Shown: in pieces, positions 35,642 through 44,621 of the stretch | Numbering within the stretch: the first letter of the stretch is position 1 | Layout of the letters: each line of letters opens with the position of its first letter | Assembly: GCF_001669775.1 (NCBI RefSeq) | Contig: NZ_LXWK01000016.1 | Span: 558,001-622,000, forward strand | DNA length: 64,000 nucleotides | From: Rheinheimera sp. SA_1 | GTDB lineage: Bacteria; Pseudomonadota; Gammaproteobacteria; Enterobacterales; Alteromonadaceae | Direction: 5' to 3' | Notes under the pieces: model-generated | Database searches by the model: none | What the model was told of the DNA's origin: nothing | What the model saw: the letters and a program-made list of their open reading frames with translations, nothing else | Made by a program: the position numbers and the translations under genes

Positions 35642-36106
35642 CTACAGTTGTGCTAACACGTTAACCATTTCAAGAGCAGACATGGCAGCTTCGCCACCTT
35701 TGTTGCCCATTTTGGTGCCAGCACGTTCAACAGCCTGTTCAATGCTTTCAACAGTCAACACGCCAAAAGCGACCGGTACGCTAAATTGCATCGACACTTG
35801 GGCGATACCTTTCACACACTCACCGGCTACGTATTCAAAATGCGGAGTACCACCGCGGATCACTGCACCTAAGGCAATGATGCCATCATATTTGCCGCTG
35901 GCCGCTACTTTTTGCACTGCAAGTGGCAGTTCAAAAGCGCCAGGGATGCGAACGACTGTTATATCGTTTTCGGCCACATCACCAACCCGTTTCAGGGTAT
36001 CGAGTGCGCCATCTAATAAACTTTCCACAATAAAGCTATTAAAACGTGCCACCACAATGGCAAACTTTTTACCCTTGGCGGCTAAACCTGCTTCAATTAC
36101 TTGCAT
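35642..36106 (-). CDS. ribH: 6,7-dimethyl-8-ribityllumazine synthase RibH
   Basis: A 154-aa lumazine synthase, penultimate step of riboflavin synthesis. The family core is clear: [81 protein letters not shown]. The catalytic His is in the PHFEYV motif. GAGGATA stands before ATG. The 238-base gap from ribBX contains palindromic element copy 3, so ribH may be expressed differently from the genes upstream. Confidence 0.97.
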   Translation of the reverse strand: MQVIEAGLAAKGKKFAIVVARFNSFIVESLLDGALDTLKRVGDVAENDITVVRIPGAFELPLAVQKVAASGKYDGIIALGAVIRGGTPHFEYVAGECVKGIAQVSMQFSVPVAFGVLTVESIEQAVERAGTKMGNKGGEAAMSALEMVNVLAQL

Positions 36107-36132
36107 GAGTTATCCTCGATATGGTGGGAAGT

Positions 36133-36256
36133 TATACCCTTCATCCTTGAAGCTGAAGCTTTGTTGCCTGCTCTCGTTCGCCCAATCACATAGAACAGCT
36201 ATGTTCATGGGTCTCACTCGCTGGTCGCCGCGCTGCATCTTCAAATATTTTGGGTA
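36133..36256 (+). repeat. Dispersed palindromic element, copy 3 (124 bp), inside the riboflavin gene cluster
   Basis: It starts TATACCCTTCATCCTTGAAG, has the conserved centre CACATAGAACAGCTATG with CCCA...TGGG flanks, and ends CATCTTCAAATATTTTGGGTA. It is the most diverged copy: the GATTCGG part of the termini has changed to CTGAAGC on the left and GCTGCAT on the right. The rest of the gap 36107-36344 contains GGCCGC repeats but no gene. Confidence 0.85.
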
Positions 36257-36344
36257 AAAAAAACTGTAACTAAAAAGGCCGCATATGATAGCACAACAAT
36301 AGCCTCATCCGACTAGTGTTTATTCACAATTGCGGCCGCGCCGG

Positions 36345-37454
36345 TTATTCAGAGACGTAATCAACCACTTCGAGACCGAATCCCGACAATGCATGGTAAC
36401 GCTTTGGCTGACTGAGCAAACGCATCTTACGCACGCCAAGACTTGCCAGAATTTGCGAACCAACACCGACGTTGCGAGACGTGCCTTTCCATGGTGCTGT
36501 GACTGGTTTTTCGCCTTTGTCTTCAGCTTCGAAGTTCTGCACTGTGGTCATCAAATCTTCAGTGCTTTCATGTTTACCGAGCAATACCAGCACGCCGCCT
36601 TCTGCATTAATGCGCTTCATTGCACTGTGCAATGAAAAACTGCGGTTAGCTGCACGGTCTGCCAGTAGTAAATCGCTGAAGGTATTGTGTAAATGTACCC
36701 GCACCAGCGTTGGTTGTTCGGCGCTGATGTCACCTTTAACCAGCGCAAAGTGAATTTGATTATCGATGGTGTCACGGAACGTCACCAAATCGAACTCACC
36801 GACTTCAGTCGGTAATTTACAGGTTGCAACTTTCTCGATAGTGGTTTCGTGCAAGTTACGATATTCGATGAGATCGGCAATGGTGCCGATTTTAACGCCG
36901 TGTTTGGCGGCGAATTTTTCCAGATCTGGCCGGCGAGCCATAGTGCCATCATCATTCAAAATTTCAACGATGACTGATGCCGGCTCTAAGCCAGCAAGCC
37001 GGGCTAAATCACAACCTGCTTCAGTGTGACCCGCGCGCACCAGTACACCGCCATCTTGCGCCATCAGTGGAAAAATATGACCAGGCTGCACGATATCAGA
37101 AGCCTTGGCGTCACGCGCCACTGCGGCCTTCACGGTACGGGCGCGATCGGCGGCTGAAATACCGGTCGTTACGCCTTCAGCTGCTTCAATTGAGGCGGTA
37201 AAAGCGGTGGCAAACTGCGATTTATTTTTGTCGACCATCAACTGTAAATTCAGTTGTTTACAGCGATCGCGGGTCAAAGTTAAACAAATCAAGCCACGGC
37301 CATAAGTCGCCATAAAGTTAATCGCATCAGGCGTCACATAATCGGCCGCCATCACCAGATCACCTTCGTTTTCACGATCTTCGTCATCCATCAGAATGAC
37401 CATTTTACCGTTACGAATATCGTCGATAATTTCTGCCGGGGTATTTAATTGCAT
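36345..37454 (-). CDS. ribB: 3,4-dihydroxy-2-butanone-4-phosphate synthase with degenerate GTP cyclohydrolase II domain (RibBX)
   Basis: A 369-aa two-domain protein. The N-terminal RibB domain (to about 200) is intact: [51 protein letters not shown]. The C-terminal domain has the GTP cyclohydrolase II fold but lacks its zinc cysteines: where active RibA has a C-x10-C-x-C pattern, this has [11 protein letters not shown] followed by [12 protein letters not shown] with no Cys. It therefore should supply only the ribulose-5-phosphate branch, and a separate RibA is expected elsewhere. This is the ribBX variant known from Shewanella and relatives. ATG has AAGGTGAG upstream. Confidence 0.92.
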   Translation of the reverse strand: MQLNTPAEIIDDIRNGKMVILMDDEDRENEGDLVMAADYVTPDAINFMATYGRGLICLTLTRDRCKQLNLQLMVDKNKSQFATAFTASIEAAEGVTTGISAADRARTVKAAVARDAKASDIVQPGHIFPLMAQDGGVLVRAGHTEAGCDLARLAGLEPASVIVEILNDDGTMARRPDLEKFAAKHGVKIGTIADLIEYRNLHETTIEKVATCKLPTEVGEFDLVTFRDTIDNQIHFALVKGDISAEQPTLVRVHLHNTFSDLLLADRAANRSFSLHSAMKRINAEGGVLVLLGKHESTEDLMTTVQNFEAEDKGEKPVTAPWKGTSRNVGVGSQILASLGVRKMRLLSQPKRYHALSGFGLEVVDYVSE

Positions 37455-37486
37455 AACTCACCTTGGGTTATAAAGACGTTGCAGGC

Positions 37487-38137
37487 TCAGAGGAAGCCAC
37501 GTTGTTGTAATAATTCCAGACTGACACCTTGTTTTGCCGGTGTCTGATGGCCTGTCAATAATCGTTCTAAATATCGTGCCAGTAGATCCACTTCAAGATG
37601 AACCTGACGGCCAGCTTGTAACATCTGTAAGGTGGTGTGCTGCGCCGTATGCGGCACTATAGTGAGGCGGAATTCATCACCGGTCAGTTCGTTGACTGTC
37701 AAACTAACGCCATCAATGGTAATAGAACCTTTTTCAGCGATATATTTACTAAGATCGGCCGGCATTTTTAGATAAATCTGCCAGGCACGCCCACTTTTTT
37801 CGACACGGCTAACAGTAGCCACGCCATCAACATGGCCGCTGACCAAGTGCCCGCCCAGCCGGGTTGTTGGCAATAAGGCTTTTTCAAGGTTGATCAGCTG
37901 ACCTGTTTTGTAATGTCCAAACAAAGTCCGCGCCAACGTTTCATTGGATAAATCCGCCTGAAACCAATCGTTGCCCAAAGCGGTCACCGTCAAACAAACA
38001 CCGTTGCTGGCGATACTGTCGCCAAGTTTTACGTCGGAAAAGTCCAATGTATCGCTTTGAATTCGTAAAGAAAGATCGGTCGCGTGTGGGGATAATTGCA
38101 CCAGCACGCCGGTCGCTTCAATAATACCGGTAAACAT
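37487..38137 (-). CDS. ribE: Riboflavin synthase alpha subunit RibE
   Basis: A 216-aa enzyme of two related lumazine-binding barrels. The start MFTGIIEATGVLVQL is universal in the family; each half has its own repeats (DSIASNGVCLTVTAL and KGSITIDGVSLTVNEL). GGHLVSGHVDGVA lies between them. It dismutates two 6,7-dimethyl-8-ribityllumazine molecules to riboflavin. AAAGGA is nine bases upstream of ATG. It is three bases from ribD and 32 bases before ribBX. Symbols for this gene vary (ribE or ribC). Confidence 0.96.
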   Translation of the reverse strand: MFTGIIEATGVLVQLSPHATDLSLRIQSDTLDFSDVKLGDSIASNGVCLTVTALGNDWFQADLSNETLARTLFGHYKTGQLINLEKALLPTTRLGGHLVSGHVDGVATVSRVEKSGRAWQIYLKMPADLSKYIAEKGSITIDGVSLTVNELTGDEFRLTIVPHTAQHTTLQMLQAGRQVHLEVDLLARYLERLLTGHQTPAKQGVSLELLQQRGFL

Positions 38138-38140
38138 CAG

Positions 38141-39262
38141 TTAATGTCCTTTAAGACGAGCAATCAAACGTAAGTCATCACCAATTTTACAAACATCCTG
38201 CCATTGCCAGCGAGGTGCTTCGCTCATGTCGCTAAAAACTGGCAACTGCAGCATTGGTTGAGCGTTTTGCCCTAGAAACATCGGTGCCTGATAAAGTACC
38301 AATTCATCAATAAGGCCATCGTTCCAGAACTGACTCGATAACTGACTGCCCGCTTCCACCCACAATAAATTAATGGCCTTGCTGGCAAGCAGTTTAAGTA
38401 TTGCTTCCAAATCAAAACGTTGCTTATTGTTTAATGGCAATGCAACACGCTCGATTTTTAATCCCGAACTATTGATTTCAGGCAATTGTAGCCCAGCCTG
38501 ATGAATTATAAGAATATCACCGCCAGTGGCAAAGATTGGCTCGGAGCCAGTCAGGCGACCGCGACTATCCAGAATAACCCGCAATGGCTGCCGTATCTGG
38601 CCGCTTTCAAGTGGCGTTATCGCCGTTGAGCGAACATTTAATAACGCATCATCGGCCAGTACAGTCTGGGCAGTGGATAAAATAGCGCAGCTTTGCGCGC
38701 GTAGCAGCTGCACATCTTCGCGGGCGGCGGTGCCGGTTAACCATTTACTTTGGCCATTCGAAAGCGCTATTCCACCATCAATGCTGGACGCCAGTTTTAG
38801 CCGGACAAAGGGCCGCTGATACTGCATTTTGTGCAAAAAACCGGGATTTAATGCGATGGCTTCGGTTTGCAATAAGCCGGTTTCAACGTTGATGCCAGCT
38901 TCTTGCAACAATTTAACGCCCAAGCCTGCAACCAGCGGATTGGGATCTAACATCGCAACTACAACACGATGCACACCGGAGGCAATCAGCGCCAGTGCGC
39001 ATGGCGGTGTTCGACCGTAATGACTACAAGGTTCGAGTGTGACGTAGCAGGTTGCACCTTTCGCAAGTTCACCAGCCTGGCGCAGGGCAAACACTTCGGC
39101 ATGTGGCCCACCCGCTTGCCGATGATAACCTTCGCCTATAACTACACCATCTTTAACCAGCACGGCGCCAACATTTGGATTTGGCGAGGTTGTGTAACGA
39201 CCAAGCGCAGCCAACTCTAGTGCTCGGCGCATAAATTGGTGATCTAGTTCAGAAAAACTCAC
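38141..39262 (-). CDS. ribD: Bifunctional riboflavin deaminase/reductase RibD
   Basis: A 373-aa fusion. The N-terminal cytidine-deaminase-type domain has zinc motifs HAEVFAL and PCSHYGRTPPC, plus SPNPNVGAVLV. The C-terminal reductase domain has RPFVRLKLASSIDGGIAL, SKWLTG and LWVEAGSQL. It performs the second and third steps after GTP cyclohydrolase II. A GTG start follows the nrdR stop directly, with GGGGA as ribosome site, so the two are coupled. Confidence 0.96.
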   Translation of the reverse strand: MSFSELDHQFMRRALELAALGRYTTSPNPNVGAVLVKDGVVIGEGYHRQAGGPHAEVFALRQAGELAKGATCYVTLEPCSHYGRTPPCALALIASGVHRVVVAMLDPNPLVAGLGVKLLQEAGINVETGLLQTEAIALNPGFLHKMQYQRPFVRLKLASSIDGGIALSNGQSKWLTGTAAREDVQLLRAQSCAILSTAQTVLADDALLNVRSTAITPLESGQIRQPLRVILDSRGRLTGSEPIFATGGDILIIHQAGLQLPEINSSGLKIERVALPLNNKQRFDLEAILKLLASKAINLLWVEAGSQLSSQFWNDGLIDELVLYQAPMFLGQNAQPMLQLPVFSDMSEAPRWQWQDVCKIGDDLRLIARLKGH

Positions 39263-39715
39263 CTATTCATCCCCTAACCTGGCAATTTCTTCACCAAATT
39301 CGCGGATATCTTTAAAGGAGCGATACACGGACGCAAAGCGAACATAAGCGACTTTGTCCAGCTTCACCAAACCGTCCATAATTAAATGGCCTAATAATTC
39401 ACTTTGCACTTCCCGTTCGCCGGTCGCCCGTAATTGCGATTCAACCTGGCTGATCAGCAGCTCAACCTGCTCCGTCGGCACCGGACGTTTTTCCAGTGAG
39501 CGCTGTAAACCACTTCTGAGCTTGTCTTCATTATAGGGTTCACGTGAACCATCCCGTTTGATAATGCGTGGCATCACCAGTTCGGCAGTTTCAAACGTAG
39601 TGAAGCGTTCATGACAGGCGCCACACTCACGCCGCCGACGCACCTGATGGCCTTCGGCAACTAAACGGGAATCGATAACTTTGGTATCGTCTGCACGACA
39701 AAACGGACAAAACAA
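39263..39715 (-). CDS. nrdR: Transcriptional repressor NrdR
   Basis: A 150-aa repressor of ribonucleotide reductase genes. The zinc ribbon is CPFC...CGAC ([29 protein letters not shown]), followed by the ATP-cone with [16 protein letters not shown]-like [17 protein letters not shown]. The start is a TTG at 39715: it gives the normal family N-terminus (M-F-C-P-F-C) and has AAGGA eight bases upstream, while the frame open to 39757 would translate the glyA terminator. It heads the riboflavin cluster, as in many gammaproteobacteria. Confidence 0.95.
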   Translation of the reverse strand: MFCPFCRADDTKVIDSRLVAEGHQVRRRRECGACHERFTTFETAELVMPRIIKRDGSREPYNEDKLRSGLQRSLEKRPVPTEQVELLISQVESQLRATGEREVQSELLGHLIMDGLVKLDKVAYVRFASVYRSFKDIREFGEEIARLGDE

Positions 39716-39728
39716 GGCGCTGTTCCTT

Positions 39729-39754
39729 AAAAAAATGGCCGCAATAGCGGCCAT
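39729..39754 (-). terminator. Rho-independent terminator after glyA
   Basis: On the minus strand ATGGCCGC-TATT-GCGGCCAT, a perfect 8-bp stem, is followed by seven T. It lies 20 bases after the glyA stop and just before the nrdR ribosome site, so nrdR needs its own promoter or read-through. Confidence 0.9.
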
Positions 39755-39773
39755 CATATCATCGAACCTTCAA

Positions 39774-41027
39774 TCAACCATAGACCGGGAAACGGCCGCA
39801 AAGCTCAGTGACCTGACCTTTAACCCGTTCAACCACACCTTCATCGCCCATGTTATCCAACACATCACAGATGTAGTTGGCGACAATCCGGCTTTCAATT
39901 TCACCAAAACCACGACGAGTAATGGCCGGTGTACCGATACGCAGACCTGAAGTCACAAATGGTGAACGTGGATCATTTGGTACCGAGTTCTTGTTGACTG
40001 TAATGTGAGCACGGCCCAGCGCAGCATCTGCGTCTTTACCTGTGATGTTTTTATCAATTAAATCTAATAAAAACAGATGGTTTTGCGTGCCACCAGAAAC
40101 CACTTTATAACCGCGAGCCTGGAATTCGTCACACATGGCAACGGCATTTTTCAGAACTTGTTGCTGATAAACTTTAAATTCTGGCTGTAATGCTTCTTTA
40201 AATGCGACGGCTTTTGCCGCAATCACGTGCATTAATGGGCCACCCTGACCGCCTGGGAACACTGCAGAATTGAGTTTTTTCTCAATTTCTTCGTTTTTAC
40301 GCGCCAGAATTAAGCCACCGCGTGGGCCTGCCAGCGTTTTGTGAGTCGTGGTCGTCACAACGTCGGCAATAGAGATTGGGTTTGGATATAAACCAGCTGC
40401 AACTAAACCTGCAACGTGCGCCATATCAACCATCAGATATGCACCAACTTTGTCAGCGATATCGCGGAAACGTTGCCAGTCAACAATACCTGAGTATGCA
40501 GAGAACCCTGCGATCACTAATTTTGGTTTGTGTTCCAGCGCTAAGGCTTCGGCTTGATCATAATCAATCACACCGGTTTCAGGGTGCAGACCGTATTGCA
40601 CTGCTTTGTAAAGTTTGCCAGAAGAGCTGACGTGAGCACCGTGCGTCAAGTGACCACCATGCGCCAGGCTCATGCCTAAAATGGTGTCACCGGCATTTAA
40701 TAACGCCAGAAATACTGCGGCGTTCGCTTGTGAACCTGAATGTGGCTGGACGTTGGCATAATCAGCGCCAAACAGTTCTTTTGCGCGGGAAATTGCTAAA
40801 TCTTCTGCAATATCAACAAATTCACAACCGCCATAATAACGTTTATGCGGGTAACCTTCCGCATACTTGTTGGTCAGTTGTGAGCCTTGTGCTTCCAGCA
40901 CCCGTGGGCTGCAGTAGTTTTCAGAGGCGATTAATTCAATATGTTGTTCCTGACGTACCGTTTCGTTCTGAATAGCCTGGGCTAATTCCGGATCAAAACC
41001 GGCGATGGTCATATCACGCTTTAACAT
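39774..41027 (-). CDS. glyA: Serine hydroxymethyltransferase GlyA
   Basis: A 417-aa PLP enzyme, the same length as in E. coli. It converts serine and tetrahydrofolate to glycine and methylene-THF. Seen are [58 protein letters not shown], the PLP-Lys in [16 protein letters not shown], and [18 protein letters not shown] 41027 has AGGAG five bases upstream; the longer open frame is leader. It is monocistronic, with a terminator just downstream. Confidence 0.97.
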   Translation of the reverse strand: MLKRDMTIAGFDPELAQAIQNETVRQEQHIELIASENYCSPRVLEAQGSQLTNKYAEGYPHKRYYGGCEFVDIAEDLAISRAKELFGADYANVQPHSGSQANAAVFLALLNAGDTILGMSLAHGGHLTHGAHVSSSGKLYKAVQYGLHPETGVIDYDQAEALALEHKPKLVIAGFSAYSGIVDWQRFRDIADKVGAYLMVDMAHVAGLVAAGLYPNPISIADVVTTTTHKTLAGPRGGLILARKNEEIEKKLNSAVFPGGQGGPLMHVIAAKAVAFKEALQPEFKVYQQQVLKNAVAMCDEFQARGYKVVSGGTQNHLFLLDLIDKNITGKDADAALGRAHITVNKNSVPNDPRSPFVTSGLRIGTPAITRRGFGEIESRIVANYICDVLDNMGDEGVVERVKGQVTELCGRFPVYG

Positions 41028-41265
41028 GCTTACTCCTGCGGCGGCACAATGGCTGAAAGTTGCGAATAAAGTAGCTAAAAAACTGGGCGCTATGATACAT
41101 CGAAAAATAGCAGGATGCACTGTTAAAATAGCCATCCATACTTCTATTATTGAATTGATATACGAGAGTTTAACTGGCAGGAGCAGTTGCTTATGTAAAG
41201 AATATCATTCAGATCATTTACTTATCATTATGGCCTTGACATATTTGCATGCAACAGCAAATATG

Positions 41266-41281
41266 CTGTATATAAACACAG
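41266..41281 (+). promoter_or_regulatory. LexA (SOS) box upstream of dinB
   Basis: CTGTATATAAACACAG fits the LexA consensus CTG-N10-CAG with an AT-rich centre, 21 bases before the dinB ATG. A TTGACA at 41236-41241 lies upstream as a -35 candidate, so LexA would cover the promoter. The rest of the glyA-dinB gap holds no gene. Confidence 0.88.
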
Positions 41282-41302
41282 CAATCGAGGCATAGCTGAC
41301 CA

Positions 41303-42358
41303 ATGCGCAAAATCATTCACATTGATATGGACTGCTTTTATGCTGCTGTGGAGATGCGCGATAACCCTGCTTATCGTGATGTTCCGATAGCCATCGGTGG
41401 TAGCCGGTCAGAGCGTGGTGTGATCAGTACCTGTAATTATCCGGCAAGAGCTTTTGGTGTGCGCTCAGCGATGCCGACAGGTCAAGCTTTAAAATTATGC
41501 CCACAGCTGGTGTTAATCGCCGGGCAAATGGAAAAATACAAGGCCGCGAGTACTGCTATTCAGGCAATTTTTCATCGATATACGAATCTGGTTGAGCCAT
41601 TGTCATTGGACGAAGCTTATTTAGATGTTTCTGATTGTTCTATGTTTTCTGGTTCTGCAACCTTAATTGCCGAAGATATTAGGCGGACTATATATGCCGA
41701 AACTGGTCTTACAGCTTCAGCAGGTGTTGCACCAAATAAATTTTTGGCGAAAATCTCCAGTGATGAAAATAAACCAGATGGTTTGTTTGTATTACCGCCA
41801 CAAAAAGTCGCAGCATTTGTCGAAAAATTGCAGCTGCGAAAAATTCCGGGTGTAGGTCAAAAAACTTCCGAGAAATTGGCGAAATTAGGCTTACATCTAT
41901 GCCGTGATATTCAGCATGCCGACTTGCAGTTATTGATCCGCGAATTTGGCAGTTATGCTGAAGTTTTACTCGAACGAAGTCAGGGTATTGATAACCGTCC
42001 GGTAGAGACGGAACGCGAGCGAAAATCTATTGCAGTGGAACATACATTCAGTACAGATTTGAAACAACTATCGCAAGGCCAGCAATGGTTGCAACAACTC
42101 TATACCAAGCTACATCAACGAGTGCAACGCTGTGAAGCAGCAGATCAAATTCAAAAAATTGGCATCAAACTGAAATTTCAGGACTTCCACCAGACCACTA
42201 TTGAACGGCAGCATCATGAGCTCAACTTTCCGATGTTGGAACAATTATTGGATCAAGCCTGGCAGCGCGGTGAAGGTAAAGCAGTACGGCTGGTTGGAAT
42301 TCATGTCGGTTTAAAAAATCCGCAACAACAAGCACAATTAGGGTTTAGCTGGGACTAA
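41303..42358 (+). CDS. dinB: DNA polymerase IV (DinB)
   Basis: A 351-aa Y-family translesion polymerase. Catalytic acids are in IIHIDMDCFYAAVEM and PLSLDEAYLD; the family also shows RGVISTCNYPARAFGVRSAMP, ASAGVAPNKFLAKI, and the helix-hairpin-helix KIPGVGQKTSEKL. The C-terminal little-finger domain follows, but it ends in LGFSWD without an obvious beta-clamp motif of the QxxLxLF type. An SOS box lies directly upstream. ATG has GAGG twelve bases upstream, a weak site. Confidence 0.95.
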   Translation: MRKIIHIDMDCFYAAVEMRDNPAYRDVPIAIGGSRSERGVISTCNYPARAFGVRSAMPTGQALKLCPQLVLIAGQMEKYKAASTAIQAIFHRYTNLVEPLSLDEAYLDVSDCSMFSGSATLIAEDIRRTIYAETGLTASAGVAPNKFLAKISSDENKPDGLFVLPPQKVAAFVEKLQLRKIPGVGQKTSEKLAKLGLHLCRDIQHADLQLLIREFGSYAEVLLERSQGIDNRPVETERERKSIAVEHTFSTDLKQLSQGQQWLQQLYTKLHQRVQRCEAADQIQKIGIKLKFQDFHQTTIERQHHELNFPMLEQLLDQAWQRGEGKAVRLVGIHVGLKNPQQQAQLGFSWD

Positions 42359-42597
42359 TAGAACAGATCAAGCAGTCAACCAATAAAAGGAATTCAGAAC
42401 TTTCACAGGAGTTACTAAGGTTTGAATAGAATTCATAAGTTATCAGCGTGCTTGTTCAACCTGAACAAAATATTGATAGTTAAATATAATTCCAATAGCG
42501 ATACCTTGGCTCATGTTGTACTTTTTAGTGGCAGATGGAGAAAATTTAGAATTTTCGGTACTAGAAACTATATCAAAATCACCTGATTTTCAGGCAA

Positions 42598-42623
42598 CAA
42601 AAAGCCGACTCTATGAGTCGGCT
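42598..42623 (-). terminator. Rho-independent terminator of the cold-shock gene
   Basis: On the minus strand AGCCGACTC and GAGTCGGCT form a perfect 9-bp stem with a 3-base loop, followed by TTTTTG. It is about 30 bases after the stop of the cold-shock gene. The AT-rich gap 42359-42597 shows nothing else that I recognise. Confidence 0.9.
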
Positions 42624-42654
42624 CTTTACAGAAACTTTGACTATATGCTGCTAA

Positions 42655-42867
42655 TTAAGCAACTACAGTTACGTTCTCAGCCTGAGGACCTTTTTGGCCT
42701 TCAGTTACTTCGAAAGTCACTTTCTGACCTTCAACCAGAGTACGACGACCAGTGCCGTTGATTGCGCGGAAGTGAACGAAAACGTCTTTGCCGCCTTCAC
42801 GCTCGATGAAACCAAAACCTTTATCTTCGTTGAACCACTTAACGGTACCGGAAATTAATTGTGACAT
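42655..42867 (-). CDS. Cold-shock protein (CspA family)
   Basis: A 70-aa single-stranded nucleic-acid-binding beta-barrel. It has both RNP motifs: KGFGFIERE (RNP1) and VFVHFRAI (RNP2), between [16 protein letters not shown] and [20 protein letters not shown]. The family acts as an RNA chaperone; whether this copy is cold-induced cannot be read from the coding sequence. ATG follows GAGA about six bases upstream. Own terminator present. Confidence 0.95.
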   Translation of the reverse strand: MSQLISGTVKWFNEDKGFGFIEREGGKDVFVHFRAINGTGRRTLVEGQKVTFEVTEGQKGPQAENVTVVA

Positions 42868-42909
42868 AACATTCTCTTACTTTAACTAGATTTGCCATAA
42901 ACTGGCGAC

Positions 42910-43146
42910 TTAAATATTACCGGCCACGTTCGAGCTAGTACATATTACAACCCCATTATCAGTGAACCTAATAATTGGGTCAATAGGTATTGCTATCCCA
43001 ACAGAAAATAAATTCCCTGCATACTGACCGCACCCACTGTTTGAAAGACTATCCTTTACAAACAATATGTTGCCATCACACTCGCTTAGTTTTTGAGCGG
43101 ACAACTTTTCGAGTGTAGCACCATTTAACGAATATAAAACAAGCAA
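42910..43146 (-). pseudogene. Possible remnant of a secreted or periplasmic protein (78-aa frame)
   Basis: A frame in AT-rich DNA between the DEAD-box and cold-shock genes. The translation is protein-like, with a strand-rich end (LFSVGIAIPIDPIIRF, then VVICTSSNVAGNI) and several Cys (SECDGN, GCGQYAG, ICTSS). It begins at a TTG without Shine-Dalgarno right after the DEAD-box stop, and an in-frame stop precedes it. This looks like the C-terminal part of a lost gene or a short unrecognised one. It may also serve as part of the long 5' leader of the cold-shock mRNA. Confidence 0.3.
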
Positions 43147-43147
43147 A

Positions 43148-44485
43148 TTAAATTATTTTTTGCTTTTTTTTAATTGGTGCCGAACCATCATCTCCCCCCA
43201 GAAAAAACTTCGGAGTTTTCTTAATTGTTACAGCTGTTTCTGAATTTGCACCGTCAGCTTTTACAGGTTTTGGTTTAGGTTTAGCTTTTGGCAACTTTTT
43301 AGTGACAGTTGCAGCGACCGCTTTAACGCCGTTGAACTTCGCCTTTAATCCTTCGACTTCTGCCATTTCCAGCGGACGACGTAAAAACTGCTCTATCCGG
43401 ACAAAACTATCCCAGTCTTTTGGTCCTACTAATGAATAAGCCTGGCCTTGTTGACCAGCACGACCGGTTCGGCCAATCCGATGCACATATTCTTCCGGAT
43501 GTTTTGGCAGATCAAAATTTATGACATGCGACACTTGTAGTAAATCAAGACCACGGGACGCCACATCTGTGGTGACTAAAACCTGATGTTTATTGGTTGC
43601 AAAAGCCTGCATTACCGCATTTCGCTGTGCCTGAGTTAACTTGCCGTTTAATCCTACCGCGGCCAAACCTGCTTGCTGTACTACTAACGCCAGTCTGTCA
43701 GTATCTTCCCGGGTCGCAGTGAAGATAATAAGCTGCTTTATACTTTCTGCTTTGAGGAAGTGTTGCAGTAAATTTTCTTTGTGCTTTAAATTATCTGCGA
43801 AATAACAGCGCTGGCTGATGTCTTTATGTGGGTCGTAACCTGCACCAATGGCCACACGGTACGGATCTTTTAATAACGACAACGCCAGTTCATTGACATC
43901 GGCATGGTCAAGGGTTGCAGAAAACATCAGAGTCTGCCGCAAACGATGGTTAGCAGCTTTATGAATTGTATTCAGTTGCGGCATAAAACCTAAGTCCAAC
44001 ATGCGATCCGCTTCGTCGAGGATCAGCATTTCCAGACCTTGCAGGAAAAAGCTCTTATGTTCCAGATGGTCAACCAACCGTCCTGGAGTGGCGACGATAA
44101 TCTGCGGTTTGCGCTTTAACAATTTTTCCTGATCGTTAAAATTTTCGCCGCCAACAATAAAGGCGCAGGTTAGCCGGGTATTGGCTACAAACAGTCGCAA
44201 CTGGGCGTAAATTTGCGAAGCCAATTCGCGGGTCGGCGCCAGAATGACGGCGCGAGGGTCTTGCTGTGACAAAGGCCGGCTTTTTAACATCCGCTGCATC
44301 ATCGGCAGCAAATAAGCCAAAGTTTTACCAGATCCGGTTTTCGACGATACGATTAAATCTTTGCCCACCATCACTGCTGGAACAGCTTCCTGTTGGATCG
44401 GTGTTGGCTGGGTAAAGCCCAGATGCTCTATCGAACGGATCAGTCTGGGATCAAGTCTTAAATCACGAAATGGCAATGTCGGCAC
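43148..44485 (-). CDS. DEAD-box ATP-dependent RNA helicase
   Basis: A 445-aa helicase with all superfamily 2 motifs: FTQPTPIQQEAVP (Q motif), SSKTGSGKT (I), PTRELASQI (Ia), TPGRLVDHLE (Ib), LILDEADRM (II), FSATLDHADV (III), LIIFTATREDTDRLA (IV), TDVASRGLDLLQV (V) and HRIGRTGRAG (VI). A basic, low-complexity tail of about 65 residues (KKLPKAKPKPKPVKA) follows, likely an RNA-binding extension. This resembles the RhlE/SrmB-type group; its exact role in ribosome assembly or RNA decay is open. I choose the GTG at 44485; the frame opens to 44548, and neither start has a good Shine-Dalgarno. Confidence 0.9.
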   Translation of the reverse strand: MPTLPFRDLRLDPRLIRSIEHLGFTQPTPIQQEAVPAVMVGKDLIVSSKTGSGKTLAYLLPMMQRMLKSRPLSQQDPRAVILAPTRELASQIYAQLRLFVANTRLTCAFIVGGENFNDQEKLLKRKPQIIVATPGRLVDHLEHKSFFLQGLEMLILDEADRMLDLGFMPQLNTIHKAANHRLRQTLMFSATLDHADVNELALSLLKDPYRVAIGAGYDPHKDISQRCYFADNLKHKENLLQHFLKAESIKQLIIFTATREDTDRLALVVQQAGLAAVGLNGKLTQAQRNAVMQAFATNKHQVLVTTDVASRGLDLLQVSHVINFDLPKHPEEYVHRIGRTGRAGQQGQAYSLVGPKDWDSFVRIEQFLRRPLEMAEVEGLKAKFNGVKAVAATVTKKLPKAKPKPKPVKADGANSETAVTIKKTPKFFLGGDDGSAPIKKKQKII

Positions 44486-44621
44486 TCTTGTTGATTGAAA
44501 AACCCTGATAGCATAACCGAAAATCGCTCTGCTCGTCAGCTTTTCCAAGTGCTGGCGCTACTTTGCAAGCCGGGCAGAACATGAAACAATACCAATATTG
44601 GTATCATCTAAAGAGCAGATA

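Noticed and set aside
35682-36257. 191-aa plus-strand ORF over ribH and repeat copy 3
   Set aside because: Antisense to ribH for most of its length and continuing through a dispersed repeat; no domain.
37455-37486. Possible FMN riboswitch before the ribBX gene
   Set aside because: The gap to ribE is only 32 bases and holds just a ribosome site; no RFN element fits.
42513-42761. 82-aa plus-strand ORF near the cold-shock gene
   Set aside because: Its second half is antisense to the cold-shock gene and the middle crosses that gene's terminator; no good Shine-Dalgarno.
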